Positions 23,729 through 31,315 of a stretch of DNA of 39,290 nt are shown here, in pieces. The position numbers and the translations under genes were made by a program. This stretch comes from Actinoplanes sp. TFC3 (GTDB lineage: Bacteria; Actinomycetota; Actinomycetes; Mycobacteriales; Micromonosporaceae), in contig NZ_LOJP01000001.1 of NCBI RefSeq assembly GCF_001553785.1, positions 3,479,280-3,518,569 on the forward strand, given 5' to 3'. The notes under the pieces are model-generated. The model saw only the letters and a list, made by a program, of their open reading frames with translations. It had not been told where the DNA came from and did not search any database. Numbering within the stretch: the first letter of the stretch is position 1; each line of letters opens with the position of its first letter.

Positions 23729-24544
23729 CTACCCTTTGCTGCCGGTGAAAGCGATTCCTTGTACGAACTGCCGCTGCATCGCCACGAACACTGCGATGAC
23801 CGGCAGGGACGCCAGCAAGGATCCGGCCATCAGAACCGGGTAATCGGTCATGAACTGGCCCTGCAGAGAGGCCAATCCGGCGGAGAGCGTCATCTTCTTC
23901 GGGTCGTTGTTGACCACCAGCGGCCAGAAGAAGTCATTCCAGGACCAGATAGTGGTAAGGATGCCGAGTGCCATCAGTCCCGGCCGGGCCAGCGGCATCA
24001 TCACCGACCACCAGATGCGCAACGGGTTGGCGCCATCGAGCCGGGCCGCCTCGTCGAGCTCGGCCGGCAAGCCGAGAAAGAATTGCCGCAGCAGAAAAAC
24101 CCCGAACGCGCTGAACAGCCCCGGGACGATCAGCGCCGGCAAGCTGTTCAACCAGCCCAGCTTCGCGATGATTTCATACTGCGGGATGATGAACAGTTGC
24201 GGCGGCACCATGAGGACCGACAGGAACAGACCGAAGAGAAACGTACGGCCGGGAAACCTCAGCCGGGCGAACGCATAGGCCGCCATCGAGCACAGCAGCA
24301 CCTGGCCGAGGCTACGGGCTGCCGTCATCACCAGCGTGTTGAGGAATTGCGCCTGGAAGGGAAGCAGCCGGAAGATCTGGCCGTAGTTGTCCCACCGCCC
24401 ATCCGGCACAACCGTTGGTGGCACGCGAGTAGCGCCGGCCAGGGTCTTCAATGAGGTCAGGAACTGCCAGACGTACGGTGCGAGCATGCCGGCCGCCCCG
24501 ATCGCCAGCAGCGTGTGGGTCATCGTCGAGCGGGGCTTACGCAT
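23729..24544 (-). CDS. Sugar ABC transporter permease, MalG type
   Basis: This 271-residue CUT1 permease has an EAA loop DEAARLDGANPLRIWWSVMMP and the C-terminal GIAFTGSKG ending. It overlaps the MalF-type gene by eight bases and precedes the Spherulin-4 glycosidase by 30 bases. It is clearly distinct from the 7032-7856 permease, so the window holds two separate CUT1 systems. As with that one, no ATPase is encoded nearby. Confidence 0.93.
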   Translation of the reverse strand: MRKPRSTMTHTLLAIGAAGMLAPYVWQFLTSLKTLAGATRVPPTVVPDGRWDNYGQIFRLLPFQAQFLNTLVMTAARSLGQVLLCSMAAYAFARLRFPGRTFLFGLFLSVLMVPPQLFIIPQYEIIAKLGWLNSLPALIVPGLFSAFGVFLLRQFFLGLPAELDEAARLDGANPLRIWWSVMMPLARPGLMALGILTTIWSWNDFFWPLVVNNDPKKMTLSAGLASLQGQFMTDYPVLMAGSLLASLPVIAVFVAMQRQFVQGIAFTGSKG

Positions 24545-25508
24545 AGGTCACCCATCGCTTCTGCAGACGAAACTGGACAGCGGTCAGCACCAGGATGATC
24601 AAGAGCAGTAACATCGCAATGGCCGCGCCGTAACCCTTGTCGTTGGCTTGGAAGGCTTTGGCATAGAACAAGTAGACGATCGTTTCGGTGTTCGGGAACG
24701 CGGGGTTGCTGCGCGTGCTCTGACTGGAGCCGCCCATCATCACGTACACGAGGTCGAACAACTGCAACGAGCCGATCACCGAGATCACCGACACGAAGAA
24801 CATGCTCGGTGACAGCAGCGGCACGGTGATCCGGAAGAATTGCTGCACCGGTCCAGCGCCGTCCAGCTCGGCCGCCTCGTAGTAGTGCCGTGGGATCGCC
24901 TGGATGCCGGCTACGAAGATGACTATGTTGTAGCCGAGCCCCATCCAGATGCCGGTGATCACCATGGCGTAAAGAGCGGTCCTCGGGTCGGCGATCCAGT
25001 GCAACCCGTGGATGCCGAGGAGTGAGAGCAGGTAGTTGATGATGCCGAAGTCGCCGTTGTAGAGCCAGCGCCAGATCATCGCGACCGCAACCGGGGTGGT
25101 GACCGCTGGCAGGAAGAACAACGCCCGGTAGGCAGTCACCCCGCTCAGTCCCGGCTTTGCGAGCAGGGCGGCGAAGAAGACGGCGATCGGCACGCCGAGA
25201 AGACTCAGGATCGTGTAGGCGATGGTATTGCGCAGCGCGCGCCCCAGCTCAGGATCGCTGAGCAGCTCGCGGTAGTTGTCGAACCCGGTCCACTGGGCCG
25301 CCCCGCCGAACGGCCCCGAATGGGTGAACGACAGGTAAGCGGTCTGCAGCACCGGCCAGAGATAGAAAACCAGCAGGCCAGCGGCAGTCGGGGCGATCAA
25401 GGCGTATCCCCATAGCGCCTCTGTCCACTGAACCTTCCGGCGGCGGTGTGGTATCGCGGGCTGCATGTCCGCGACACTCGCCTCTTTCACCAAAGAGTCG
25501 GTTGCCAC
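24537..25508 (-). CDS. Sugar ABC transporter permease, MalF type
   Basis: This 323-residue permease has a basic N-terminal tail (PHRRRKVQ), six helices and an EAA loop YEAAELDGAGPVQQFFRITVP. GTG 25508 lies seven bases after AAGGAG, which sits within the last codons of the binding-protein gene; the two genes are only four bases apart. It forms the membrane channel with the downstream MalG-type partner. Confidence 0.93.
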   Translation of the reverse strand: MATDSLVKEASVADMQPAIPHRRRKVQWTEALWGYALIAPTAAGLLVFYLWPVLQTAYLSFTHSGPFGGAAQWTGFDNYRELLSDPELGRALRNTIAYTILSLLGVPIAVFFAALLAKPGLSGVTAYRALFFLPAVTTPVAVAMIWRWLYNGDFGIINYLLSLLGIHGLHWIADPRTALYAMVITGIWMGLGYNIVIFVAGIQAIPRHYYEAAELDGAGPVQQFFRITVPLLSPSMFFVSVISVIGSLQLFDLVYVMMGGSSQSTRSNPAFPNTETIVYLFYAKAFQANDKGYGAAIAMLLLLIILVLTAVQFRLQKRWVTYA

Positions 25509-25512
25509 CGCC

Positions 25513-26766
25513 CTACTCCTTGGCGAGGGCGTCGTTCATGGCCGTAGCGAGCTTGTTCGCGGCGGACGAGACGCCCTCCCGCTGGTTCCACGCCGGAGTC
25601 AGGTAGGTCATTTCCAGTTCGTTCCAGGCTGCGGTGTTACGCGACACGGGGAACGGCACCGCATAGGCGAGCTCGTCCAGTAACGCCTGAAGGTGCAACT
25701 CGGGGTGCCTGTCGACCCACGCCTGCTGCGTGCCGTTGAACGCAGGGATGACGCCTGCCTTGCTCTCGATCTCGGCGGCTTGCCTGGATCCGAGGTACTG
25801 CACGAACTTCCAGGCCTGCTCCTTGTGCGCCGACTTCGCAGAGATCACGTTGGCCAGACCGTGGATGACGGTTGCCTGCTTGACCCCCTTGGGCAGCACT
25901 GCCACATCCACCTTGGACTTGATGGAGGCGTTGGTGGTGAACTCGCCGGCGTTCCAGGATCCTCCGTAGTACATCGCCGTCTTGCCCGACTCGAACAGGT
26001 TGATCGAAGCGGTGTCGGTCATGGTCTTGAGGTCTGGTGACTGCCCGGCCGCTATCAGATCGGTCCAGAACTTCAGACCTTGCACAGTGGCTGGATCGGC
26101 GTACCCGGAGGTCTTGCCGTCAGCCGAGATCACGCTGCCGCCGGCCTGGTAGATGGTGTTGTACTGGTACTCCTGGGCGGAGGTCAGATTTGCCGCAATA
26201 GCGTACTGGCCCTTGGCCTTGTCCGTCAGCTTGGCTGCGGCAGCCTTGAAGGTTTCCCAGGTCCAGGTGTCGTCCGGATAGGTCACGTCGGCCGCATCGA
26301 AAAGCGCCTTGTTGTACCAGAGCCCGACGGTGTCGAAGTCCTTGGGAATCCCGTACTGCTTGCCGTCGACCGTGTAGAGGTCGATCAACGCCTTCGGATA
26401 GTTGCTCGTGTCGAAGGTGTCCAGCGGCGCCAGCACGTCGTTTGTTGCGTACAGCTGGAAGTTGGGACCGTTCATCCAGAAGACGTCGGGCGCGGTTCCA
26501 CCGGTGGCCGCCGCCTTCAGCTTCGTCCAGTACGTCTCCCAGGGAGTGAGCTGAACATCAACCACAATATTCCGGTTCTGCTTGGTGAACGCCGATGCGA
26601 TTTCCTGCATAGCCGGAACCTGGTTCTTGTCCCAGACCGCGTACGAGAGTGTCACCGTCGCGTTCGGATCGGTTCTTCCGGAATCATCATCGCCACACGC
26701 CGCGGTAGCCGCTACCAGGGCGACTGCGCCCGCCAGGGCGAGCGCCGCACGTCGAAACCTTGCCAT
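25513..26766 (-). CDS. Extracellular sugar-binding lipoprotein of the second ABC transporter
   Basis: This 417-residue solute-binding lipoprotein has a signal peptide MARFRRAALALAGAVALVAA with lipobox AATAAC and an acidic start GDDDSG. The mature core shows the cluster B signatures VTLSYAVWDKNQVPAMQEIASAF and APDVFWMNGPNFQLYATNDVLAPL. ATG 26766 is preceded by GAAGGGAA. It is first in the order binding protein, MalF, MalG, Spherulin-4 glycosidase, so its ligand is probably the oligosaccharide released by that enzyme. A promoter lies just upstream (26815-26843). Confidence 0.92.
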   Translation of the reverse strand: MARFRRAALALAGAVALVAATAACGDDDSGRTDPNATVTLSYAVWDKNQVPAMQEIASAFTKQNRNIVVDVQLTPWETYWTKLKAAATGGTAPDVFWMNGPNFQLYATNDVLAPLDTFDTSNYPKALIDLYTVDGKQYGIPKDFDTVGLWYNKALFDAADVTYPDDTWTWETFKAAAAKLTDKAKGQYAIAANLTSAQEYQYNTIYQAGGSVISADGKTSGYADPATVQGLKFWTDLIAAGQSPDLKTMTDTASINLFESGKTAMYYGGSWNAGEFTTNASIKSKVDVAVLPKGVKQATVIHGLANVISAKSAHKEQAWKFVQYLGSRQAAEIESKAGVIPAFNGTQQAWVDRHPELHLQALLDELAYAVPFPVSRNTAAWNELEMTYLTPAWNQREGVSSAANKLATAMNDALAKE

Positions 26767-26814
26767 GGACAGTTCCCTTCCACGCCGGCCTCACGAGCCA
26801 TCAGGTTGGAAACA

Positions 26815-26843
26815 ATTAGTGGTCTCCATGAAAAGTTTGTCAA
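26815..26843 (-). promoter_or_regulatory. Promoter of the second ABC transporter / glycosidase operon
   Basis: On the minus strand a perfect TTGACA (26838-26843) is followed after 17 bases by ACTAAT (26815-26820). Transcription would start near 26808 with a leader of about 40 bases. The -35 overlaps the stop codon of the upstream ROK gene. The site therefore gives the operon a promoter separate from the regulator. Confidence 0.6.
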
Positions 26844-27946
26844 GCAGCCCCGAACAAGATGTCGTTGGCGTGATCCAGTGCCAGACGGACGGCGCCGAGC
26901 GCCACGGCCTCCTCATCGCCCAAGCCGGAGGCCAGCACTTCAGGCGTCCGGATGCACTGCTTGTCAAGCTCACCGCGAAGCCGGTCGATCAGGACGCCGG
27001 CGAAACGGGAGAACCCGCCGCCGAGCACCACCATCTGCGGATCGAGGGTCAGGACCAGGGCGGCAGTGCCCACCGACATGTCGCGCACGTAACGCCGGAC
27101 CGCGCCGAGCGCCTTGCGGTCCCCTGCGGCCGCCGCCGCGAACAGATCCGCCACCTCCCGGCCATCGGCGCGCAGGTGCTCCGGGGCGCGGATCCAGCCG
27201 GCCGCCGGTAGCGCCCCGATCTCGCCGGCTGCCCTGCCGAAGCCCCGGTGCAGGTTCCCGCCGATCACCAGGCCGAGACCTGTGCGCAGTCCGGCCAGCA
27301 GATACACGAAGTCCTTGGCGTAGCGGGCCACGCCGAGCCATTTCTCGGCCAGAGCCGCGAGCCGGCCGTCATTGTCGACGCGGACCGGGACTCCCAGAAG
27401 CACGCCGAAGTGCTCGGCCAGGTTGAGCCCGGTCCACTCCGGGATGTCCACCGACAGCACCACCTTGCCGGTCGCATCCACCAGGCCGCTGCTGGCCACC
27501 CCCACCGCAGTGAGCTCTGCAGCGTTCAGTCCACTGGTACGCAGGCAATCGGCAACCGCATCCCAGGCCACCGCCAGCCGCCGGTCACGCCCCGCAGAGA
27601 CTTGCACGTCCGCCTGAGCGCGCCCCAGCACGGCGCCGTCGAGGTCGGTGATCAGCACCCGGACCCAACTGTCGCCGATGTCCAGGCCGAGCACGTGAGC
27701 CGCATCGCTACGAAACCGAAACCGTTTGGCTGGACGACCCATCGCGCCGGCCACGGGCGGCACCTCGACCACCCAGCGCTGGGTGAGCAAGTCGTCCACC
27801 ACGTCCTCGGTCGACGCCCGGGACAGACCCGTATGCCGCGACAACTCGGTCAGGGTCATCGACGTGGCTGTGCGCAGCACACGCAGAGCCCCCTGGGTGT
27901 TCAGCTGCCGCAGCCGGGACAGGTCTCCCCCGACGATTTCCACCAT
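26840..27946 (-). CDS. ROK-family transcriptional regulator with degenerate ROK motif
   Basis: This 368-residue protein has an N-terminal winged helix (MTLTELSRHTGLSRASTEDVVDDLLTQRW, about residues 30-58) and a ROK sugar-sensor domain starting VLGLDIGDSWVRVLITDLDG (85-104). The ROK signature is reduced: GLGLVIGGNLHRGFGRAAGEIG ends in A245 where the zinc-binding His is normal, and the CxCGxxGCxE cysteine box is absent (ALPAAGWIRAPEHLRADG). It is therefore a regulator rather than a kinase, and binds sugar without zinc, if at all. ATG 27946 follows AAGGAG by four bases; GTG 27943 is equally possible. It probably controls the transporter operon downstream and the divergent Gfo/Idh gene. Confidence 0.85.
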   Translation of the reverse strand: MVEIVGGDLSRLRQLNTQGALRVLRTATSMTLTELSRHTGLSRASTEDVVDDLLTQRWVVEVPPVAGAMGRPAKRFRFRSDAAHVLGLDIGDSWVRVLITDLDGAVLGRAQADVQVSAGRDRRLAVAWDAVADCLRTSGLNAAELTAVGVASSGLVDATGKVVLSVDIPEWTGLNLAEHFGVLLGVPVRVDNDGRLAALAEKWLGVARYAKDFVYLLAGLRTGLGLVIGGNLHRGFGRAAGEIGALPAAGWIRAPEHLRADGREVADLFAAAAAGDRKALGAVRRYVRDMSVGTAALVLTLDPQMVVLGGGFSRFAGVLIDRLRGELDKQCIRTPEVLASGLGDEEAVALGAVRLALDHANDILFGAA

Positions 27947-27954
27947 GACTCTCC

Positions 27955-27984
27955 TTGACCAGACCAGCACCACGCGGCTACTAA
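27955..27984 (+). promoter_or_regulatory. Promoter of the Gfo/Idh gene
   Basis: TTGACC (27955-27960) and TACTAA (27979-27984) are 18 bases apart. Transcription should start near 27991, which excludes the tandem ATGs at 27984 and 27987 as usable starts and favours GTG 28014. CTAAT occurs in the -10 region here and in the transporter promoter, which may reflect shared control. Confidence 0.48.
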
Positions 27985-28013
27985 TGATGGAGAGTGTAGA
28001 AAGTGAGATCTTT

Positions 28014-29261
28014 GTGAGCCAAGTCAGCTTAGTTGTGGTGGGGGCCGGGCTTCGAGGTCAAGCCTATGCCCGCCGGGCGGTCGCCACCGGCTCGGGGCGC
28101 CTGGTCGCCGTCGCCGAGCCCGACAACGGACGGCGGGAGCGTTTCGCCACCGAATTCGGGCTCGCCGACGACATGGTGTTCCGCGATTGGCGTGACCTCG
28201 CCGCGGCGGGGAGACTCGCCGACGGCGCAATCATCGCTACCCCGGACCGCGAGCACAGCGGTCCAGCAATCGCGCTGGCCGATCTCGGCTACCACCTCAT
28301 GGTGGAGAAGCCGCTCGCGCCGACGGAGGAGGAGGCCGTCCGCATCACCGAGGCGGTGGAGCGCAACAACGTGATTTTCGCGTTGTGCCACGTCCTGCGC
28401 TACACCGAGTACACGCGGGTGTTGAAGGCGATCCTCGATTCCGGGCGAATCGGTACCCTGGTCAGCGTTCAACACCTGGAGCCGGTCGGCTGGTGGCATC
28501 AGGCGCATTCATTTGTCCGCGGCGAGTGGAACAACAGCCGTACCAGCTCCCCCATGCTGCTGGCCAAGGCCTGCCACGACATCGATTGGCTGATGTACCT
28601 CATTGACCGGCCGGTGGCCCGGCTGAGCTCGTTCGGTCAGGTGTCACACTTCCGGCCGGAGTCGCGCCCAGCGGCCGCTACTGACCGCTGCCTCGACTGC
28701 CCGCTCGAACCCACCTGCCCATATTCAGCCCCCCGGCTCTATCTCGGCTGTCTTGGCGATCCGGAGCAGGAGTTCTGGCCGCTGTCCGCCGTCACCGCCG
28801 AGCACACCGAGGCCGGAGTGCTGACGGCCCTGCGCGATGGACCGTACGGCCGGTGCGTTTATGCCAGCGACAACGATGCCGTCGACCACCAGGTCGTCAC
28901 CATGTCCTTTGTCGACGGATTGTCCTGCACCTTCACCATGACCGCCTTCACCCCGTTCGAACTGCGAAAAACCCGGTTCTTTGGTACGCATGGTTACCTG
29001 GAGGGCGACGGCACACGTCTACGCCTTGTCGACTTCCGCACCGGAAAGGAGGAGGAGATCAACGCCGGCGGCACCGACTCCCTCGAGGCCGGCCACGCCG
29101 ACGCCGACGACAACCTGGTTGACACGTTCATAGCAGCGGTAGCGGCCGGCAATCCCGGTCTGCTCAAATCCGATGCCGCAACCAGCCTCGCCAGCCACCA
29201 GATCGTCTGGGCCGCCGAGCGGGCCCGGCACACCAGCACAGTGGTCAAGCTAGCCCCTTGA
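28014..29261 (+). CDS. Gfo/Idh/MocA-family NAD(P)-dependent oxidoreductase
   Basis: This 415-residue sugar oxidoreductase has an N-terminal Rossmann fold LVVVGAGLRGQAYARRA and the catalytic EKP lysine (VEKPLAPTEEEA, near residue 98). DIDWLMYLID in the second domain holds the residues that usually bind substrate. A four-cysteine insert, CLDC-x5-C-x10-C around CPLEPTCPYSAPRLYLGC, suggests a structural metal site. The intact EKP lysine argues for a dehydrogenase over the related family-109 glycosidases. GTG 28014 is preferred because the upstream ATGs at 27984 and 27987 fall inside the promoter; its ribosome site is weak. It is divergent from the ROK gene and would modify a sugar of the same locus. 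Confidence 0.87.
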   Translation: MSQVSLVVVGAGLRGQAYARRAVATGSGRLVAVAEPDNGRRERFATEFGLADDMVFRDWRDLAAAGRLADGAIIATPDREHSGPAIALADLGYHLMVEKPLAPTEEEAVRITEAVERNNVIFALCHVLRYTEYTRVLKAILDSGRIGTLVSVQHLEPVGWWHQAHSFVRGEWNNSRTSSPMLLAKACHDIDWLMYLIDRPVARLSSFGQVSHFRPESRPAAATDRCLDCPLEPTCPYSAPRLYLGCLGDPEQEFWPLSAVTAEHTEAGVLTALRDGPYGRCVYASDNDAVDHQVVTMSFVDGLSCTFTMTAFTPFELRKTRFFGTHGYLEGDGTRLRLVDFRTGKEEEINAGGTDSLEAGHADADDNLVDTFIAAVAAGNPGLLKSDAATSLASHQIVWAAERARHTSTVVKLAP

Positions 29262-29447
29262 TCCGGGTACGTTGCTGCCGGATTCCCGGGCGCCAACGGC
29301 TCCGGCGGCTGCACCTGCGGTCGCGACGCGCTCGTCACCTCGCCGCGACCGTAGTCCACAACGGCAGTTGGCTGAGAACAACGACCGTCTTCGGCACGCC
29401 CACGCCGACGTCATCGTAGGAACTCCCAGCACCAATTCGCCCGTGGA

Positions 29448-30467
29448 TCAGTCCGCGTCACGTGCCAGCAGATCGTAGGTGAACGATTTCATGGGTTCTG
29501 CGCCCGCTGGGGCAGCGGGTACGGAGACTCCACCATATTGGGAAACGGTGATGATCAGCGACGGCTCCGGCTGTGCGTCGGGTGCCTGCGACGCGAGCTT
29601 GTCCGGCAAGTCGAGCGTCAGTTTGATGAGACGGCCTTGCTGGTCCACGATGGCTTCGAAGGGCATGTGCCTCGCCTGCGGGCCGTAGTATCCGGCCGGC
29701 TCGCTCATGACCAGTCGCGACTTTTCGTCGATTTTGGTGGCATCGAGAGTTCCCGTAATTGTGTTTCCCACGCGTTGAGCCTCCACTACTGCGCTTATCA
29801 GGGCGTCCGACCCGGTGATGTCAGGATTCTCGGCAGTGGGAAACGGCGCGATATAGTCCAAGCTGCTCTGCTCCTCGACATCGGCGGCCTCGGTGAGACG
29901 CTGCTCATCGACACGCAGCCATTTCGTGCCGTACAACTGCGCGAAGCCCTGACGGTAGACGTCGATTTCCGCCTTCGAGGCCCCCTCCCGCTCCAGCTTC
30001 TGGTAATAGTCGTTCGGGTCGTAACCCTGCGGCGGGTGGGGCTTCAAGTACGCCGCTCCATCGGTACGCATGGTGGTCACGTTGTCAACGTTCTCCACGA
30101 GGTAGCCGCCGGGCAGAGCAACGTGACCGAGTTTGACGTCACTGAGTTCGTAGGCATTGAGTCGGGTGAAGATGTAGTTCCCAGACCGAAGGCCATTGAG
30201 CGAGCTGTCGAGGTCCTGAATCGCATTGCCCGAGCTGAGCACGGTGTTGCCTGAGCCGGCGACAGAATGGTCATGACTGGCCGGGCTCATCGCGGCGACG
30301 CCGCCGGCCACCGCCGCAACGGCCAGCCCGGCTCCGGTCACGCCGACGAACCGGCGTCGGGTACGGCGTCGCTTCGCAAACCGCAGGACAGTGCCAGGGT
30401 TGAGTGCCTCCGTTGAGCGGGCCACGTCGTTCATGGCATTTCGCAGGTCGTTCTGAGTGAGGGTCAC
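29448..30467 (-). CDS. Single-pass membrane protein, putative sigma-factor partner
   Basis: This 339-residue protein has a short cytoplasmic N-terminus (residues 1-37, ending RFAKRRRTRRR), one membrane helix (FVGVTGAGLAVAAVAGGVAA, about 40-59) and an outer domain of about 280 residues with no cysteine. It starts at GTG 30467, overlapping the sigma-factor stop by three bases, so the pair is translationally coupled. The position is that of an anti-sigma factor, but the N-terminus lacks the HxxxCxxC zinc motif. The outer domain (YLVENVDNVTTMR, AVVEAQRVGNTITGTLDATKI) resembles LppX/LprG-like sensors of actinobacteria. Signal sensing across the membrane is inferred. Confidence 0.7.
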   Translation of the reverse strand: MTLTQNDLRNAMNDVARSTEALNPGTVLRFAKRRRTRRRFVGVTGAGLAVAAVAGGVAAMSPASHDHSVAGSGNTVLSSGNAIQDLDSSLNGLRSGNYIFTRLNAYELSDVKLGHVALPGGYLVENVDNVTTMRTDGAAYLKPHPPQGYDPNDYYQKLEREGASKAEIDVYRQGFAQLYGTKWLRVDEQRLTEAADVEEQSSLDYIAPFPTAENPDITGSDALISAVVEAQRVGNTITGTLDATKIDEKSRLVMSEPAGYYGPQARHMPFEAIVDQQGRLIKLTLDLPDKLASQAPDAQPEPSLIITVSQYGGVSVPAAPAGAEPMKSFTYDLLARDAD

Positions 30468-31003
30468 GGCTGCTCCTGTTTTCCGTTGGAGAGATGAGAA
30501 GTTGTCGTTTGTTCATCGAGCGCGACGCGCATTTTGCTCAGGCCCTTGTGGCACGTGGACTTCACCGTGCCGACACTGATTCCGAGAATGCCGGCCACGT
30601 CGCGTTCGGAGCGATCGTCGAGGTAACGCAGCACCACAACGGCGCGTTCACGCTGCGTGAGAACATCGAGAGCCGCCAGCAGCGCCCGGCGGTCTTCAAA
30701 ACTGATGTCCGAGCCCGCCGGTACGTCGGGTACGACGTCGACCAGTCGTTCGTGGCGCCGGTAGGCCGTCCGCCACAGATCGGTAACCGCATTCGTCACG
30801 GCACGCTGGACATAGCCGTAAGGATCATCGTGCTCGATGCGTGACCATCGCTGATATACGCGGACGAGGACGGTTTGCACGATGTCGCGAGCTTGCTCAC
30901 GATCACCGCAAAGCAACTCGGCGTACGCTATCAGCCGGTTGGAGCGCGTCGCCACGAAAGCGGTGAACGACTCGTCGGCATCCGGACCTCGTCTGAACTT
31001 CAT
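30464..31003 (-). CDS. SigE-family ECF RNA polymerase sigma factor
   Basis: This 179-residue sigma factor has region 2 (SRLIAYAELLCGDREQARDI in outline, then VQTVLVRVYQRW and DPYGYVQRAVTNAVTDLWR) and region 4 (LDVLTQRERAVVVLRYLDDRSERDVAGILGISVGTVKSTCHKGL) with the usual helix-turn-helix. The group is the actinobacterial SigE-like ECF type. ATG 31003 is chosen because family members start just before the DESFTAFVATRSNRL segment and a G-rich stretch precedes it; the frame is open to ATG 31060 (MEKVSAATNLP). It is co-translated with the membrane protein gene that follows. Target promoters are unknown. Confidence 0.86.
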   Translation of the reverse strand: MKFRRGPDADESFTAFVATRSNRLIAYAELLCGDREQARDIVQTVLVRVYQRWSRIEHDDPYGYVQRAVTNAVTDLWRTAYRRHERLVDVVPDVPAGSDISFEDRRALLAALDVLTQRERAVVVLRYLDDRSERDVAGILGISVGTVKSTCHKGLSKMRVALDEQTTTSHLSNGKQEQP

Positions 31004-31315
31004 GACCCCCCAGACGTTGCCGGTCGCCGGAAGGTTGGTTGCGGCGCTTACTTTTTCCATTCACTCGCTCGCGAACCGCTATCGACGCGTATCTGGTCAC
31101 GGTAGAAGCGATTCGACCGCGCCGGGGCTGTGGAAGGACCGCAGGCCCGACACGAGTAATCGCGTTGTTTCACCAGCATGGGCAGGCATTATTCGTCGCA
31201 CCACGGACTGCTCCTTCATTACGCAGGTGGACTCCGACTTTCGTATGATCGCGGCCGGCAGAAATTGGCCTTTGTGATGACGCGGCTTCAGCGCTGAAGC
31301 CGCCACACTCCCGCC
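31004..31315. other. Divergent spacer between the sigma factor and M1 peptidase
   Basis: About 310 bases contain short frames with no family content. Near the right end lies a perfect palindrome (31282-31303) directly before the peptidase start. I see no clear ECF-type -35 (GGAAC) for the sigma gene. Confidence 0.4.
31282..31303. promoter_or_regulatory. Perfect 22-bp palindrome before the M1 peptidase start
   Basis: The arms GCGGCTTCAGC and GCTGAAGCCGC meet with no spacer; the centre is AGCGCT. It ends 12 bases before ATG 31316, where a ribosome site would be expected, and none is visible. It may be an operator, or an RNA element that hides the start. Confidence 0.5.

Noticed and set aside
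28014..29261. Gfo/Idh protein as a family-109 alpha-N-acetylgalactosaminidase
   Set aside because: The idea fits the neighbourhood, but the catalytic EKP lysine and the cysteine insert are those of ordinary Gfo/Idh oxidoreductases, so I kept the dehydrogenase call.
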